DNA of 64,000 bases from Whitmania pigra. Taxonomy: Eukaryota; Annelida; Clitellata; Hirudinida; Haemopidae. The stretch covers positions 2,086,001 to 2,150,000 of the forward strand of contig JAJTWR010000021.1 in the NCBI GenBank assembly GCA_021613335.1. The letters run 5' to 3'. Shown here piece by piece: positions 12,401-23,427 of the stretch. The position numbers were made by a program, and so were the translations under genes. Each line of letters begins with the position of its first letter. Within the stretch, counting starts at the first letter, position 1. The notes under the pieces are model-generated. The model was given only the letters and a program-made list of their open reading frames with translations. It was not told the DNA's origin and ran no database searches.

Positions 12401-13231
12401 TTTAACGAACCCTGTTAATAAAATTATGTTTATAAATTTTAGAAGAAAAACCTGCAAAATAGGTGGAATCAATTAGAAAAATGTCTCCGTGGGTACAATC
12501 GCGAGTCTTATCTATCAAATAAGAATGGCGGATCAAATGAAGCTCGGATTTGGGATGATCAGCCAATGAATGTGGATTTCAGACATTCGTTGAATTCAGA
12601 GTCACCTGAGGATTTGACAATTGAAAGATACATCTTTTGTGATACATTTTTAAAACGTCTGGAACTGATGAACATTTTACAAACAGCTTTCTGGAAGACT
12701 GCAGAGGTTCTTGAGGTAATTTGATTATCTTTATTATCAGCATCCAAATCTCTTATCGTTATTTTCTATACTTTATTCTATCATATCCTTCCAGATGGGA
12801 AAAACCCGCGAAAATTACGAATCAATGGTCTTCTGGCATTGGAATGCCCCAGCCAATACCAGGTGTTTGTTAACTGAAGCCTTATTAGAGCCAAAATCGA
12901 TATCCAGAATATCGAAATGGTTGGAATTCACGATGAAGATGTGGTTAGTAGATGACATTGCTTTAACAGCTTTATTGTAAAAACTGATTTTGTTTTTGTC
13001 TCCTTGCAGTCCTTTCTTATATTTATCTAGAGGTTGCGAACATTGGTCTGATGATTTGTTGAGGGTAATCAACGGTGAAGATGTTGGTGAGGTACGGAAA
13101 TGTTTAAATCAATTCTATCCAAAACCATTCTTGTTCATTTCATTTAATCCTTTTAGGCAACTTTAGACGAACTTTATTTTATTGTAAACGATATACCAGT
13201 TCTACAAAGTAACGCATTTCAGATTAAATAA
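9500..13231 (+). CDS. Unrecognised helical protein, 14 exons
   Basis: I do not recognise this gene. Exons 9500-9527, 9599-9681, 9752-9792, 10413-10527, 10592-10677, 10754-10860, 11098-11319, 11438-11508, 11616-11762, 12245-12361, 12443-12715, 12795-12943, 13010-13091 and 13157-13231 join in phase into 531 residues, starting MTTNNRVENEVEKLLDMI and ending NAFQIK. The phase closure over thirteen junctions supports a real gene. The protein looks mainly alpha-helical, with many Leu-rich amphipathic stretches, no signal peptide and no clear membrane segment. Tryptophan-rich patches (KWWNL, VFWHWN, FCWYFY) stand out. A loose likeness to helical-repeat scaffold proteins, for example an Integrator-type subunit, is too weak to name. 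A gtgagt at 11236 could end exon 7 early, but the longer exon keeps the frame. The gene is divergent from the eRF3-like gene, with 1.4 kb between starts. Confidence 0.7.
11976..12012 (+). repeat. ACGGACTGTAATCAAATAAA tail repeat
   Basis: This ends in (AAAT)n and shares the phrase ACGGACTRTAATCAAATAAAT with 16761 and 16804. It looks like the 3' tail of a retroposon. The preceding 150 bases include a GC-rich hairpin (GCCCCCGCAGCC...GGCCATGCGGGCGC, 11850-11884) that may be part of the same element. Confidence 0.4.
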
Positions 13232-13232
13232 A
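13227..13232 (+). terminator. Possible poly(A) signal overlapping the stop codon
   Basis: The TAA stop at 13229-13231 lies inside an AATAAA hexamer. Directly after it begins a segment rich in AAGTAAAAGTA, which resembles subterminal hAT sequence, so a transposon may have landed in the 3' untranslated region. Confidence 0.35.
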
Positions 13233-13480
13233 AGTACAAGTAATACCTCAAAAATTTACTTAAGTAAAAGTAAAAGTATTTGTTCAAAGCTGTACTTACG
13301 TTATTGCATTCAAGAGTTACTTAAACGGTAAAAAGTAAAAACACTAATGCCGCCGTTATTGTTATCATACATAATTCAATATTATTTAAATGTCTAATGT
13401 ATCAATTGTTGGTACTAACTGCTAGTAGTTACAGTCATTAAGTAATTAAATATTAACATCTGAATTAATGAAAGTGTTTT
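13230..13480. mobile_element. Possible hAT-like fragment rich in AAGTAAAAGTA
   Basis: Repeated AAGTAAAAGTA and its variants (13232-13300, 13320-13345) resemble the subterminal repeats of some hAT elements. No clear terminal inverted repeat or target duplication is seen, so the assignment is tentative. Confidence 0.3.
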
Positions 13481-13911
13481 TATTCTTTATCACAATTACA
13501 AATGTTAGCTTTCAACATAACCAAGTCCTCAAACTGTTTTTGACTCATTCTAGTCCGACGGTTGCTCAATGTCAGACAAATGACAGGGGAACTGTTGTTC
13601 GGTGAAATTTCCTCTTTGGCTTGTTTTCGTTTGCACACTAGGCATGCAAACTTAAAAGAATTTGATTCCTTTGATTCAAATCTGAACATTGTGATTACAT
13701 ATGGCCACTAGTCACCAGCAATTTTTCAGAATTCAAAGTTTCAAGTTGGAGTAATTACAAAACGTGTTTATAAAAAGTTTTTTTCAAAAAAAAATTGTTT
13801 AAACCATTAGAACTTATCTGATTTACAAACAACCAATCCGAATCTGTGTCGTCCCTTCGCGCGAGTTATCATTTGCATGCTTCATCGTAAACATATACTA
13901 TCTGGCACCCC

Positions 13912-14178
13912 GTCATAACAGCCCGGCGACAGAATAGCCCCGACAAAACAGCCCCGTCAAAATAGCACGGCGTCAAAATAGCTCAAGACAAAACAGCCCC
14001 GACAAAACCGCCCCGACAAAACAGCCCCGTCGAAACAGCCCGGCGTCAAAATAGCCCAGGACGGAAAAATCCCATCAAAATGGCCCCGTCAAAATAGCCC
14101 CGACAAAATAACCCGGCGACAAAATAGCCCAGGACAAAACAACCCGGCGACAAAATAGCCCCGTCAAAACAGCCCTGT
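13912..14178. repeat. Degenerate minisatellite, unit CAGCCCCGACAAAA
   Basis: About eighteen copies of a unit of 14-16 bases (AGCCCCGACAAAAC, AGCCCGGCGTCAAAAT, AGCCCAGGACAAAAC) lie in tandem. The variants alternate in a higher-order pattern. One unit recurs inverted at about 14692-14718. Confidence 0.85.
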
Positions 14179-14181
14179 CAC

Positions 14182-14690
14182 CAGGGTCGGACTGGCTTAA
14201 AAAACCGGCCCGGGAAATTTTATTTAACTCCTAGTTTGATCAACTTAAACATAAGAAACACTAGAGTATAAAATTTCTATTCACTATTAACTATTATAAC
14301 AGCTTTTTCATCGTTTCACTAGTCGATGCTAAAACATCAATGATTTCATTGTTATTGATTCTTGGAAAAGAGTCTTTCTCACAAGACATCAGCATGAATG
14401 ATCGTAGAATTGACTGGTTCAGAAAATTTATTAATCTGCTCAAAACGTATTTCAATTTTGAAAACGACCTCTCACAAGCAACTTGTGATGAGGATAATGT
14501 CAACACAAATTTGTAAGCCAAATACAAATTTGAATAAGCAAGACTATGCAAATTAAACTTCTGGAGAACAATAATAACAATAAACAATACTCAAAACGGT
14601 CAAAGCATTCAAGCCACTAATTTCGAATTAAATTTTGATTCAGTTTCACAACATTTTTTAAAAATACTTTGACATGGAGTTATCATGGGG
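14182..14690 (-). mobile_element. hAT transposon fragment with C-terminal transposase
   Basis: A terminus-like CAGGGTCGGACTGG starts at 14182. The minus-strand frame 14587-14294 encodes the hAT dimerisation region, with CERSFSKLKYVLSRL and a following LMSCEKD-like block, as found at the end of hAT/ZBED transposases. Only the last 97 residues are present, and neither the catalytic residues nor a second terminus is seen. The minisatellite lies on one side and an inverted unit of it on the other. Confidence 0.75.
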
Positions 14691-15052
14691 CTATTTTGTC
14701 GCCGGGTTGTTTACGGTCGCTAAGCGAGAGAGAATGCGACGATTAGATGGTGCATGATAATTATCGCAAACAGAAGAAATTTACATTAATTAAGGCATTA
14801 ATGATAATCTTTTCGCATGCAAAATGGGATTTCAAGGAGAGCAAACCCTTGCACAACTTGAGAAGATTTTTTTTCCTTCTTTTATAATTGAAACACAAAA
14901 CCAGTACAAGTTGGAACCGAAAGGAAAAAAGGAACGACATAAGGGAATAAACTCCAGCTAACAGACGTCCTTATTGCCATTAACGAGTAATGTTGCGTTT
15001 CAATGTCCCAATAATGTAAGAAATACTAAGTAATATCGAGTAATGTACATGA

Positions 15053-16330
15053 TTATTGAGAATTAATAATAAAGTGTTTTAATGCCTTCTTAAAAGCGTA
15101 AAGGTTTGAAAGGTTGGTTATATTACGTGGAACGGTAGAGTAAATCTTTGGTCCCATGCAAACAATAGTACGAGAACCAGTGACAGATTTAGCAAAAGCT
15201 GATCTATAATTATTTGACGATCGAACAGAGAATGTATTTAAAGAGGATATTTTTGAAAACAAACCATCGAAAAGACGAGGCAACATGTGGTGATCTACTT
15301 TGTACATGAGAATGGCCAAATGGAAATTGTTTATTTGATGAATTTTAAGTATGTTTAAATTTACAAATGCATGATCGGTATGAGAGTTATATGGCAAACA
15401 AAGAGTAACACGTAAAAAATTTTTCTGAAGATTAAGTAAAGGTTTTAAACAAGTTGAGTAGTTACAAGCCCAAATTAAGTTACAATAGTTTAAATATGGA
15501 TAGATAAGTGAATAATACAATGTACTTACTGTTTTTATGTTTATATAACAACTTATGCGATAAATTATGCCAATAATTTTAGAAATCTTTGCAGTTATAT
15601 ACTGAATATGTTGTTTGGATGAGAGATGTTGGTTTATAATGACTCCAAGAAATTTACATGATTCAACACGATCAGAGGAGTTGCACAGGTCATTGACATA
15701 AGTCAGAAACAAAAGTGGTCTCACGATTGAACCCTGTGGAACACCCAGGTTAACAGCTGCCAACGACGATGTTTGATTTGCCTATGAAACCATCTGACTC
15801 CGATTTTTAGAATAATTTTCAAACCAAGAAAAACATTTGCCTCGAATACCATAATGATGAAGTTTTTTCAAGAGAATATCATGATTTAATGTGTCAAAAG
15901 CCTTAGCAAGATCCAGAAATACTCCAATAGTATATTGATCCTGGTCAAATCTGTGAGAAAATTTCGTTTGGATTGGATTGGCATGTATGTTGAATGGTTT
16001 TGCCGAATTGATTATTTTTTATAATGGAATTTTTTTCCAGGAAAGAAATTGTTCTATTATATATAGCTTTCTCGAAATATTTGGAGAAGTACGGAAGAAC
16101 AGAAATGGGCCGATAATTAGCGATGTTACCCTTGTAGTCTGATTTATGCAGTGGAATAACTTTGGCAATTTTTAAGTCATCGAGGAAGATACCGGAGGAG
16201 AACGAGCAATTGACAAGTGCAGCGATGATATGGGCAATCTTAGGTACTGACACCCCCGCAAGAGCTGGATTGATCTGATCATAGCCCGAGCTGTGGGATT
16301 GCTTAAGAGTTCTTGATATTTGAATAATTT
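15053..16330 (-). pseudogene. Truncated non-LTR retrotransposon reverse transcriptase (CR1/jockey-like)
   Basis: Reading down the minus strand, 16253-15945 encodes the start of the RT fingers (IPLHKSD, NYRPISVLP, LEKNSIIKNNQFG). About 15950-15780 continues in another frame with a FLDLAKAFDTLNHDIL block, and 15763-15053 carries GVPQGS, then NDL joined directly to CKFLGV and the thumb and C-terminus. The catalytic YADD segment, normally between NDL and CKFLGV, is missing. With the frameshifts this shows a dead, internally deleted copy. A relative on the other strand lies at 35530-36590. Confidence 0.88.
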
Positions 16331-16394
16331 CTTCAGTCTTCCAAATACATTGATTGAAAAACAGGATCCCCGAGATACTGCTTGTAAAAAGTAT

Positions 16395-16500
16395 TGCCTG
16401 GTGTTATTTTTTTGGCAAGATAACTTTTTTTTTTGCTTCTAGCCAAAATTCGGGGGCGGCGGCTGTTACTCCCTTGCTCCACAAATCACGTCCCTGGCTT
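16395..16500 (-). repeat. Second copy of the dispersed GGCTAGAAGC repeat
   Basis: Read on the minus strand, AGGGACGTGATTTGTGGAGC leads to GAATTTTGGCTAGAAGC, matching the phrases at the window start and at 36687. No target duplication was found. Confidence 0.45.
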
Positions 16501-16719
16501 GTTGATCATCAATTCGAAATTCAGGAGTGTAGGACACTAAACTCCTCCCACTTGTACCATCGCATACACCCGACTCCAGGGACGCTACGCATACAAGACG
16601 TGGAGTGCAGAAGGCTGAACTTCACCCCACAATTTCTCCCGCTACAAGCTTGCAGGACAATACTAATGACTCAGCGCATAGCAGTGGACTCCTTTGTTTC
16701 AAGGCCTAGCGAAAGTCTA

Positions 16720-16960
16720 TTTAAGCAACCAGTAGACTCTCATCTGCATTTGATTATGCAACGGACTATAATCAAATAAATAAATAAATAAATCTCATCT
16801 GCAACGGACTATAATCAAATAAATAAATAAACCAGCTCGCCTTGTTCGTCTCCTACTTCCTTTGGTTTCGACTCATTCTTCGTTTCCGCTTGGCCGCATC
16901 GGCTCTTGTCTCCGGACTGTATCTCGTGGTTGTTAATAAACCTCTAAAAATTACGAGTGT
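16720..16960 (+). repeat. Tandem retroposon tail and possible LTR-like segment
   Basis: ACGGACTATAATCAAATAAA occurs twice (16761 and 16804) separated by an ATCTGC-type spacer. A TATTTAAG box at about 16720 and AATAAA near 16937 give the segment an LTR-like promoter and poly(A) layout, but no paired LTR is seen in the window. Confidence 0.35.
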
Positions 16961-17163
16961 TATGTTTATGTTGTAGTGTCGCAACAGGAGTATACTTAAT
17001 ATTGAAGATGATTTGCTCCGGTTTTCTTAAATTTTTAAATGCAATTGTGAAATATGAGTCTAAATGTTCCAATCGTAAACATTATAATATTTAGCCCAAT
17101 CAATTGTATTGTTGGGGTTGCCAAAGCATGGCAAGCGTTGCCGAGGGGCAGCAGCGCCAAAAA

Positions 17164-17178
17164 GGTTGAGAACCGCTG
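17164..17178. mobile_element. Single hAT terminus (GGTTGAGAACCGCTG)
   Basis: The reverse complement, CAGCGGTTCTCAACC, is a common hAT terminal inverted repeat. The element would lie to the left of this end. No partner end is visible within a few kilobases, so it is a fragment or a very decayed copy. Confidence 0.5.
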
Positions 17179-17362
17179 ATTTAGAAGATTGAATCCAATT
17201 GTGAACCTAGCCTCCAATTCAGAAGCGTTTTCTAAAACGATCTGCACATTTTTATCCATCAGTTGATTCCTAATCACCTTGTTTTTTTATGAATCCTTCT
17301 CTATAAGACCATCACTTGACTCGACATCCAAGTATGACAATAAAAATGAAAGGGGATCAGGT

Positions 17363-17545
17363 CCGCCACACATTATCTCCATTGCCACACATTATCTCCA
17401 TTGCCACACATTATCTCCATTGCCACACATTACCTCTATCATCACACATTACCTCTATCATCACACATTATCTCCATTGCCACACATTACCTCTATCATC
17501 ACACATTATCTCCATTGCCACATATTACCTCTATCACCACACACC
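17363..17545. repeat. Minisatellite, 19-bp unit CACACATTATCTCCATTGC
   Basis: About nine to ten units of 19 bases in two alternating variants (TTATCTCCATTGC and TTACCTCTATCAT). All forward frames stay open through it, which explains spurious reading frames rich in His, Thr and Ser. Confidence 0.85.
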
Positions 17546-17751
17546 ACCGTCATTATCCTGCCACAAGCCTTGTCAACATCACTTCAAGTTCTCAAAATTT
17601 TATTTGAATGAGACTCTTCAATCTATCCTGCTCACAAATTCCAACATTTTGAGCCTCACAGCCAGTCAAACATTATGAAGTTACAAAATTTAATAATTAC
17701 TAACTTTGAACTCCATTCCCTTGTCATCTAAATATAAAAACAAGCCATAAA

Positions 17752-17752
17752 G

Positions 17753-17797
<45 letters not shown>

Positions 17798-17826
17798 TAA
17801 TAAAAAAATAATAAAAAAATAATAAT
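17752..17826. repeat. (AAT)n microsatellite
   Basis: A run of AAT with some AAAAAT interruptions. Confidence 0.9.
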
Positions 17827-18205
17827 ATTAAAAAAACAAACAACCTGAAATCATTGAATGTCAAATCAGTTAAAAGACAAGAACTCAATGTATAAGAAGG
17901 ATTGACTTGAGCCACAAACATTCAAATGTGATGACTTTGGATTTCACAAAACCCAGAGGCAGATGAAAAGTTGAATAAAATTCATATTGAAATAAATTTG
18001 GCAACATTACACAATCACCAAACTGAGGCATCAAAAGTAACTGGTTAGAGTTGAAAAACAGAGTCCAATGAATTCAACTAGAAGGAAGTCATCATACATC
18101 ACAACAGGATGATGACGATGACAGTAATGATCCTGCAAGCTACAAAACGTTGCATGACAAAAAAATTTGTTCTGTCAGAGCAACAAGAGCAGCAACAATA
18201 AAAGG

Positions 18206-18241
<36 letters not shown>

Positions 18242-18699
18242 CCATCCAACATCAATGCAGAGACAACAATAGACTGTTCCTTGTTTTTGATTATAAGAAG
18301 GAGCTAATGACAAAGATTACGATGATGACAAAGATCACAACTACATGATCTTGAGTTGTTTGACTAATAATTGACAATGTTTACAAGACTAAACCTCAAA
18401 TGATTAATAAAAAATACAAAGGAGGAAAAAATGGCATTTTACAAAGAACTGAGAAGTACAAATAAAAACTGGGGCAACTCGGGACGTTGCAAGAAAGAGC
18501 CACAAACATTGACCAGCAATAGTGGTGAACGATCGCACGCAAACATCGCATTCAAAAGATAAACTCAATTGTTACAAAAGAGGATAACTAATAACTAACT
18601 AATAACCAACTAATAAAGAAAGTCAAAGAAAGCTCTAATTGCATTTTCATGGAAAGAAGATTAACTGAAAGTGAAACAAAATTATTAATATTGATTAAA

Positions 18700-18832
18700 T
18701 AAGTGATTAACATAAAATAATTATTAATGATCAATAAAGTGACTAACATAAAATAGTTATTAATGATCAATAAATTGATTAACATAAAATAATTATTAAT
18801 GATCAATAAAGTGATTAACATAAAAATAATTA
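18700..18832. repeat. AT-rich minisatellite near 18.75 kb
   Basis: Roughly three units of about 44-45 bases built on GATTAACATAAAATAATTAT followed by TAATGATCAATAAA. It lies downstream of RAPGEF1. The surrounding stretch 17.9-19.79 kb shows no supported gene and may be RAPGEF1 3' untranslated or flanking sequence. Confidence 0.7.
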
Positions 18833-19790
18833 CACGAGGAGATAGTTCGAACAGCATAAACAACTAGAAAAACAAAGAATTCTGTTCATCGGCTCAAACA
18901 AAACAAATCTACTGATGTTGTTGTTGACAACAGAAAAGCAAAACATTGGACTGACGAAACATTGGAAGACTTTCAGCTGGTTGTAGAAAATAAAACTGAT
19001 AACTATTGAACACTGATCGATACTCATTGTCATCACAACCACCATCATCACTATCATAATCAGCACGAGAAAGCCCCACAGAGGTTTAACCTAGTGCATA
19101 AGCAAAATTAAGAATACATTCAGTAGAACTTACAATGCAATGTAAGACTTTTTGATGCCAGACTCCTGTTAACCAATAAATTGCTTCCTCAGAATGTAGA
19201 ACTTGTAATGAATATCCATTATTAATGAATAATTAACAAGACATCCCATGGTAATTATATCAGCAGTGAAACAAATACGAGAAAGCGTCGGTTCACCACA
19301 AACCCGTCTTTTGCGACGACATCGTCGAAAGCAGCAAAGAAAATATACTAAGAAATGCTAAGTAAGGAGAATCCAAAAAACTTGAAACAACAATAAAAGT
19401 CCCCGAAAAATCGAGCCTCGCAAAAGAAGCAGCCCGATCGAAGGTGAGGGAAAATAGAACAGGGACAGGCACCGACGAGAGGTTGTCGCAACGTTCGACT
19501 CGAGACGGACGGACGCACGTCGCCGAAAAATGCAACCCCTTAAAAAGCTTCCAAAAAATAAATAAAACATCGACGAAGAGTCTCCGCAAGAATAAAATGT
19601 GAAATACATCGTGAGAATAAAAGTTCTGCACTCTGTGTAGAGTTGAGTCGAGCGACCACGAGTCGCCTTCCGCTAAGGATCACTATTGCAACAACAACAA
19701 CTCCTCGACATGACACCGACGGGGTATCACTGCAGCGAGAAACGGACAGAAGAAGCATCTAGGAATCGAAAAATCTTCGATAAAATTTGA

Positions 19791-22700
19791 TCACTTGGAC
19801 TTGGATTGCTTCTTGTGCCGCGGTTTGATGATCTCCGAGATCTGCCAGAGAGAATCCTCCGTGAGATGGCCGTCGAAGTTGTTGAAGAAGGAGAGAATCT
19901 TGTCATTCTTCTTGATGTTGTATTTCGTACTGCGCAACAACCGACAAATGCCGATAACGTCCACCTTATTAGTTCTAACTATTTATTAATGCCAACCTCA
20001 TTCATTCTAACTATTTATTAAACTCTCGCTTAAATTAATTAAATTAATTAACGTTCATTGCCAAACAAATACCTACCTCCTCTTGAATCTGCACATGGTG
20101 TCAATGACAGCAAAAAGTTGCCAGCACTTGTTGAAATTGATCCTGCCTTCGTAATCCAGGTCCGGGTTACCGACGTGGATGAAAGTCAAGTCTTGCAGGA
20201 TCAGGCCACTTGAAATGGTCATTTAATGAGGTGTTAAACAACAAGTTAAAGGTCACAATACGAAGTTGACCGATATGAAGGTAATAAAGGTGACAATGCG
20301 AAGGTTATGATAAATGGTCGCAAAACTCACATGTAAGGTATGCATGGCGGTCTGGTCTCAGCAAGGGTCTGCCTGTAGGCTCTGAAGGATGACGAGCTGT
20401 CTATCAACTGACAAAAATCTTTCAGTGCCTGCAACCACAGGTTGATGTTAATTAAGATGTTTGCTGGTGGTGGTGATGATGATGATGATGATGATAAAGG
20501 TGATAATGGTGGTAACAAGTCCAAACCTCAACGTTATTCTTCTGCCAGTCCAGCCTTCTGATTGGTGCAGAATCGAGTGCAGATAATATGGCCAGGTAAG
20601 AATGGAAGTTGTTCAATTGCCTCAGGTGCTGATGTTGAAGATGGTGTTGATGATGATTAAGGTAATAATTTAAATAGTTTAATTAATATGATATAGTCAA
20701 TAATATTATTAATGAACATAACAAATTATTATCCAGGGGAACCATCAACCAAGAAAAATTTGTTTTAAAAATGTTCGTAAACATGTTTTGTCTGGCCAGC
20801 TTGAACTTAGCAATGGTTTCCTGACCTTCATGATTTTTATGAACTTCACCAAGTACTTCTCCCTCTCTTTCGTTTCTTCTCTCTCCAAGATCTGAGTCCT
20901 GCACCTAAAATGTGTAAAAGCAAAGAAAACATAAAATTCATCAGCACAGGATATAGTTAGTAATGACTGTATTTCTGCATCATTTAGGCAGACGAAAATA
21001 AACTCGGGCGGTAAATTTCGAACTGGTGGTTAAGTTAAGAAGAACAAACAAACAAACCAATAGGACATCCTGTTGAAATGCTCTGTGAACTTGGTCAAGT
21101 TTGGACTCAACTCTTCCTTCTGCTGCCTCGACCAAAGCAGAATCTCTGAAATCTGAAATGTTCAAATGAAAATAAATTTAATGAATAAAATCAATTACTG
21201 TAACTTTCAAGTATTAAACACCTTTTTTTGGTTATTCATGCTAACGTGAATATTCCTATCCATGCCCTCCCTCAAACCTTCATTCAAACTCAATCAAACT
21301 AAATCAAATTCAACCAAATCAATCAAGCTCAATAACCAACATAAAAGCAGCCTCACATCAATTTTCTGGAAAAGTTCAAAGTCAAGAAGAGTCATTTGCT
21401 CTGCAATCTGATTGGATTTGAAGTCGAGAACACTGTGGCATCTGAAAACAAGGAAAGTGTGGCAAAATAAAAGCCGACCAAGACCAACCGACTGAACACA
21501 TTAAGAGGTCTTTGACAGCGATAGAAGAAAATAATGTGACCTACTTTGAAGTGACCTGATAGGAGGACAGAGGAGTCCTGGCAGACCTGATTCTCTGCTG
21601 CCTCATCTTCAGCTTAGCAACGCATCTCTCCCTCAACTTCTGCGCCTGCTTCAGTTCCATGTTCTTGATGAGGTGGTAAGACAACTCAGACATTGTCTCC
21701 AGTACATCGCAGTCCGTGTCGATGCTGTGGAACATGGACGGTCATTTATCAAAAATTATGAATTATTATAAAATTCTAAATTATTTCATAAAGACAAACA
21801 AAATTAAACATAGCACGCTTGGTATTCTAGAAGCTCCACCAATAAGCTATTACAGAAATTATAATATTCATGAGTCATGAAAATTTGCTTGGGAGTCGTG
21901 ACAATACAATTTCAATGATTCAATTGTGACTTGAAGTAGCAAATCACCACCGGCCTATAAGCCTTCATTGAAATTATGCTAAGTTATGCATAATTATCAT
22001 GTCTCTGACGTCATCGGCTCCTTTGAAGTCATGAAAGCACAAATCTCGCCGACTTTAGGAACTTCAATTGGAACTTATAATTGCCGACCAATCAAAAGAG
22101 CGAAACTTTCAAAGGAATTAGTAAGCATGGAAAGCCTGGATAAGTAATAACTACTCGTAAGTAATAATTACCGAGTTCCTACTGAACGGTGTTCAAAAAT
22201 GATAAATCATGATTCGAAATTATTTGGTAATTAAAAAAATAAAAAATAAACACAGCGTTTTGAAGCTCCATTTGAGACAGAGAAGGCAACAATTGGAAGC
22301 GTTTCTCTCAATCAGCAGACGAGAACACGCCCTTAAATTAGAACTTAATCGTCGATTACTTGCACTGATGGCGATGAGGAACTCCCATGCAATGAGTCTC
22401 AACAACTGCTGCTCTTAACCACTATTTCTTTTTTATCTTCTCTAACGTAACCAGTTCAATATCAGATGAATGGATGGATGGATGGGCGGAATGAACAGAA
22501 GCTCTGGAGGAATGTATTGTATGCAATGTATTGATCGCGTGGAAAATAATTCCAAAAATAATTTACATGACGTCATGGTCGAGCTTCGTATGACTTTTTA
22601 ATAATGTTATTAACTTTCTGCAACGAGGACGCATCTTCGCCTCCAAGAGCAGTGAGGATGTTTTTTATACTTTTTAAGATATTTCTTCCTATTTTAAGAT

Positions 22701-22892
22701 ATTTCTTCCTCTTTTAAGATATTTCTTCCTATTTTAAGATATTTCTTCCTCTTTTAAGCTCTCGTGTGCCATGCTAAAGTTAGACCACTTACTCTACAAA
22801 TATCCATGAAACAACTGCTTTGTTATAGTGATGACACAGACTTTAGCGATGGTGATGATTATAATTGTAATAATAACAATAATAGTAATAGT

Positions 22893-22938
<46 letters not shown>

Positions 22939-23297
22939 CACAATCACAACACTAGTAACGCCGCTGATGATGACGACTTCTACTCGAAAGAACACCTGGA
23001 TCAGCTGATTGGTAACACAGCAGGGTGCCTCATTCTTCGGATGTTTCTCTTTTGTGTTGAATTCATGCTTCAAATATGCTCACGTAATATCTTCATTCCA
23101 GGCCTCAATTGGTTCCATCCATCCATCCATCCATCCATCCATCCATCCATCCATCCATCCATCCATTTAACCACTCACCGGTCCATCCATCCACCCGCCC
23201 ACCCATCAATCTATTCACTGACATCTCAGAACCACTCAGCATAACGTAGTAATACAGAATGATAATATCATTCTGCAATGTCACAAAAGGTCAATAC

Positions 23298-23341
<44 letters not shown>

Positions 23342-23367
23342 TAATAATAATAATAAAATAATAATAA

Positions 23368-23427
<60 letters not shown>

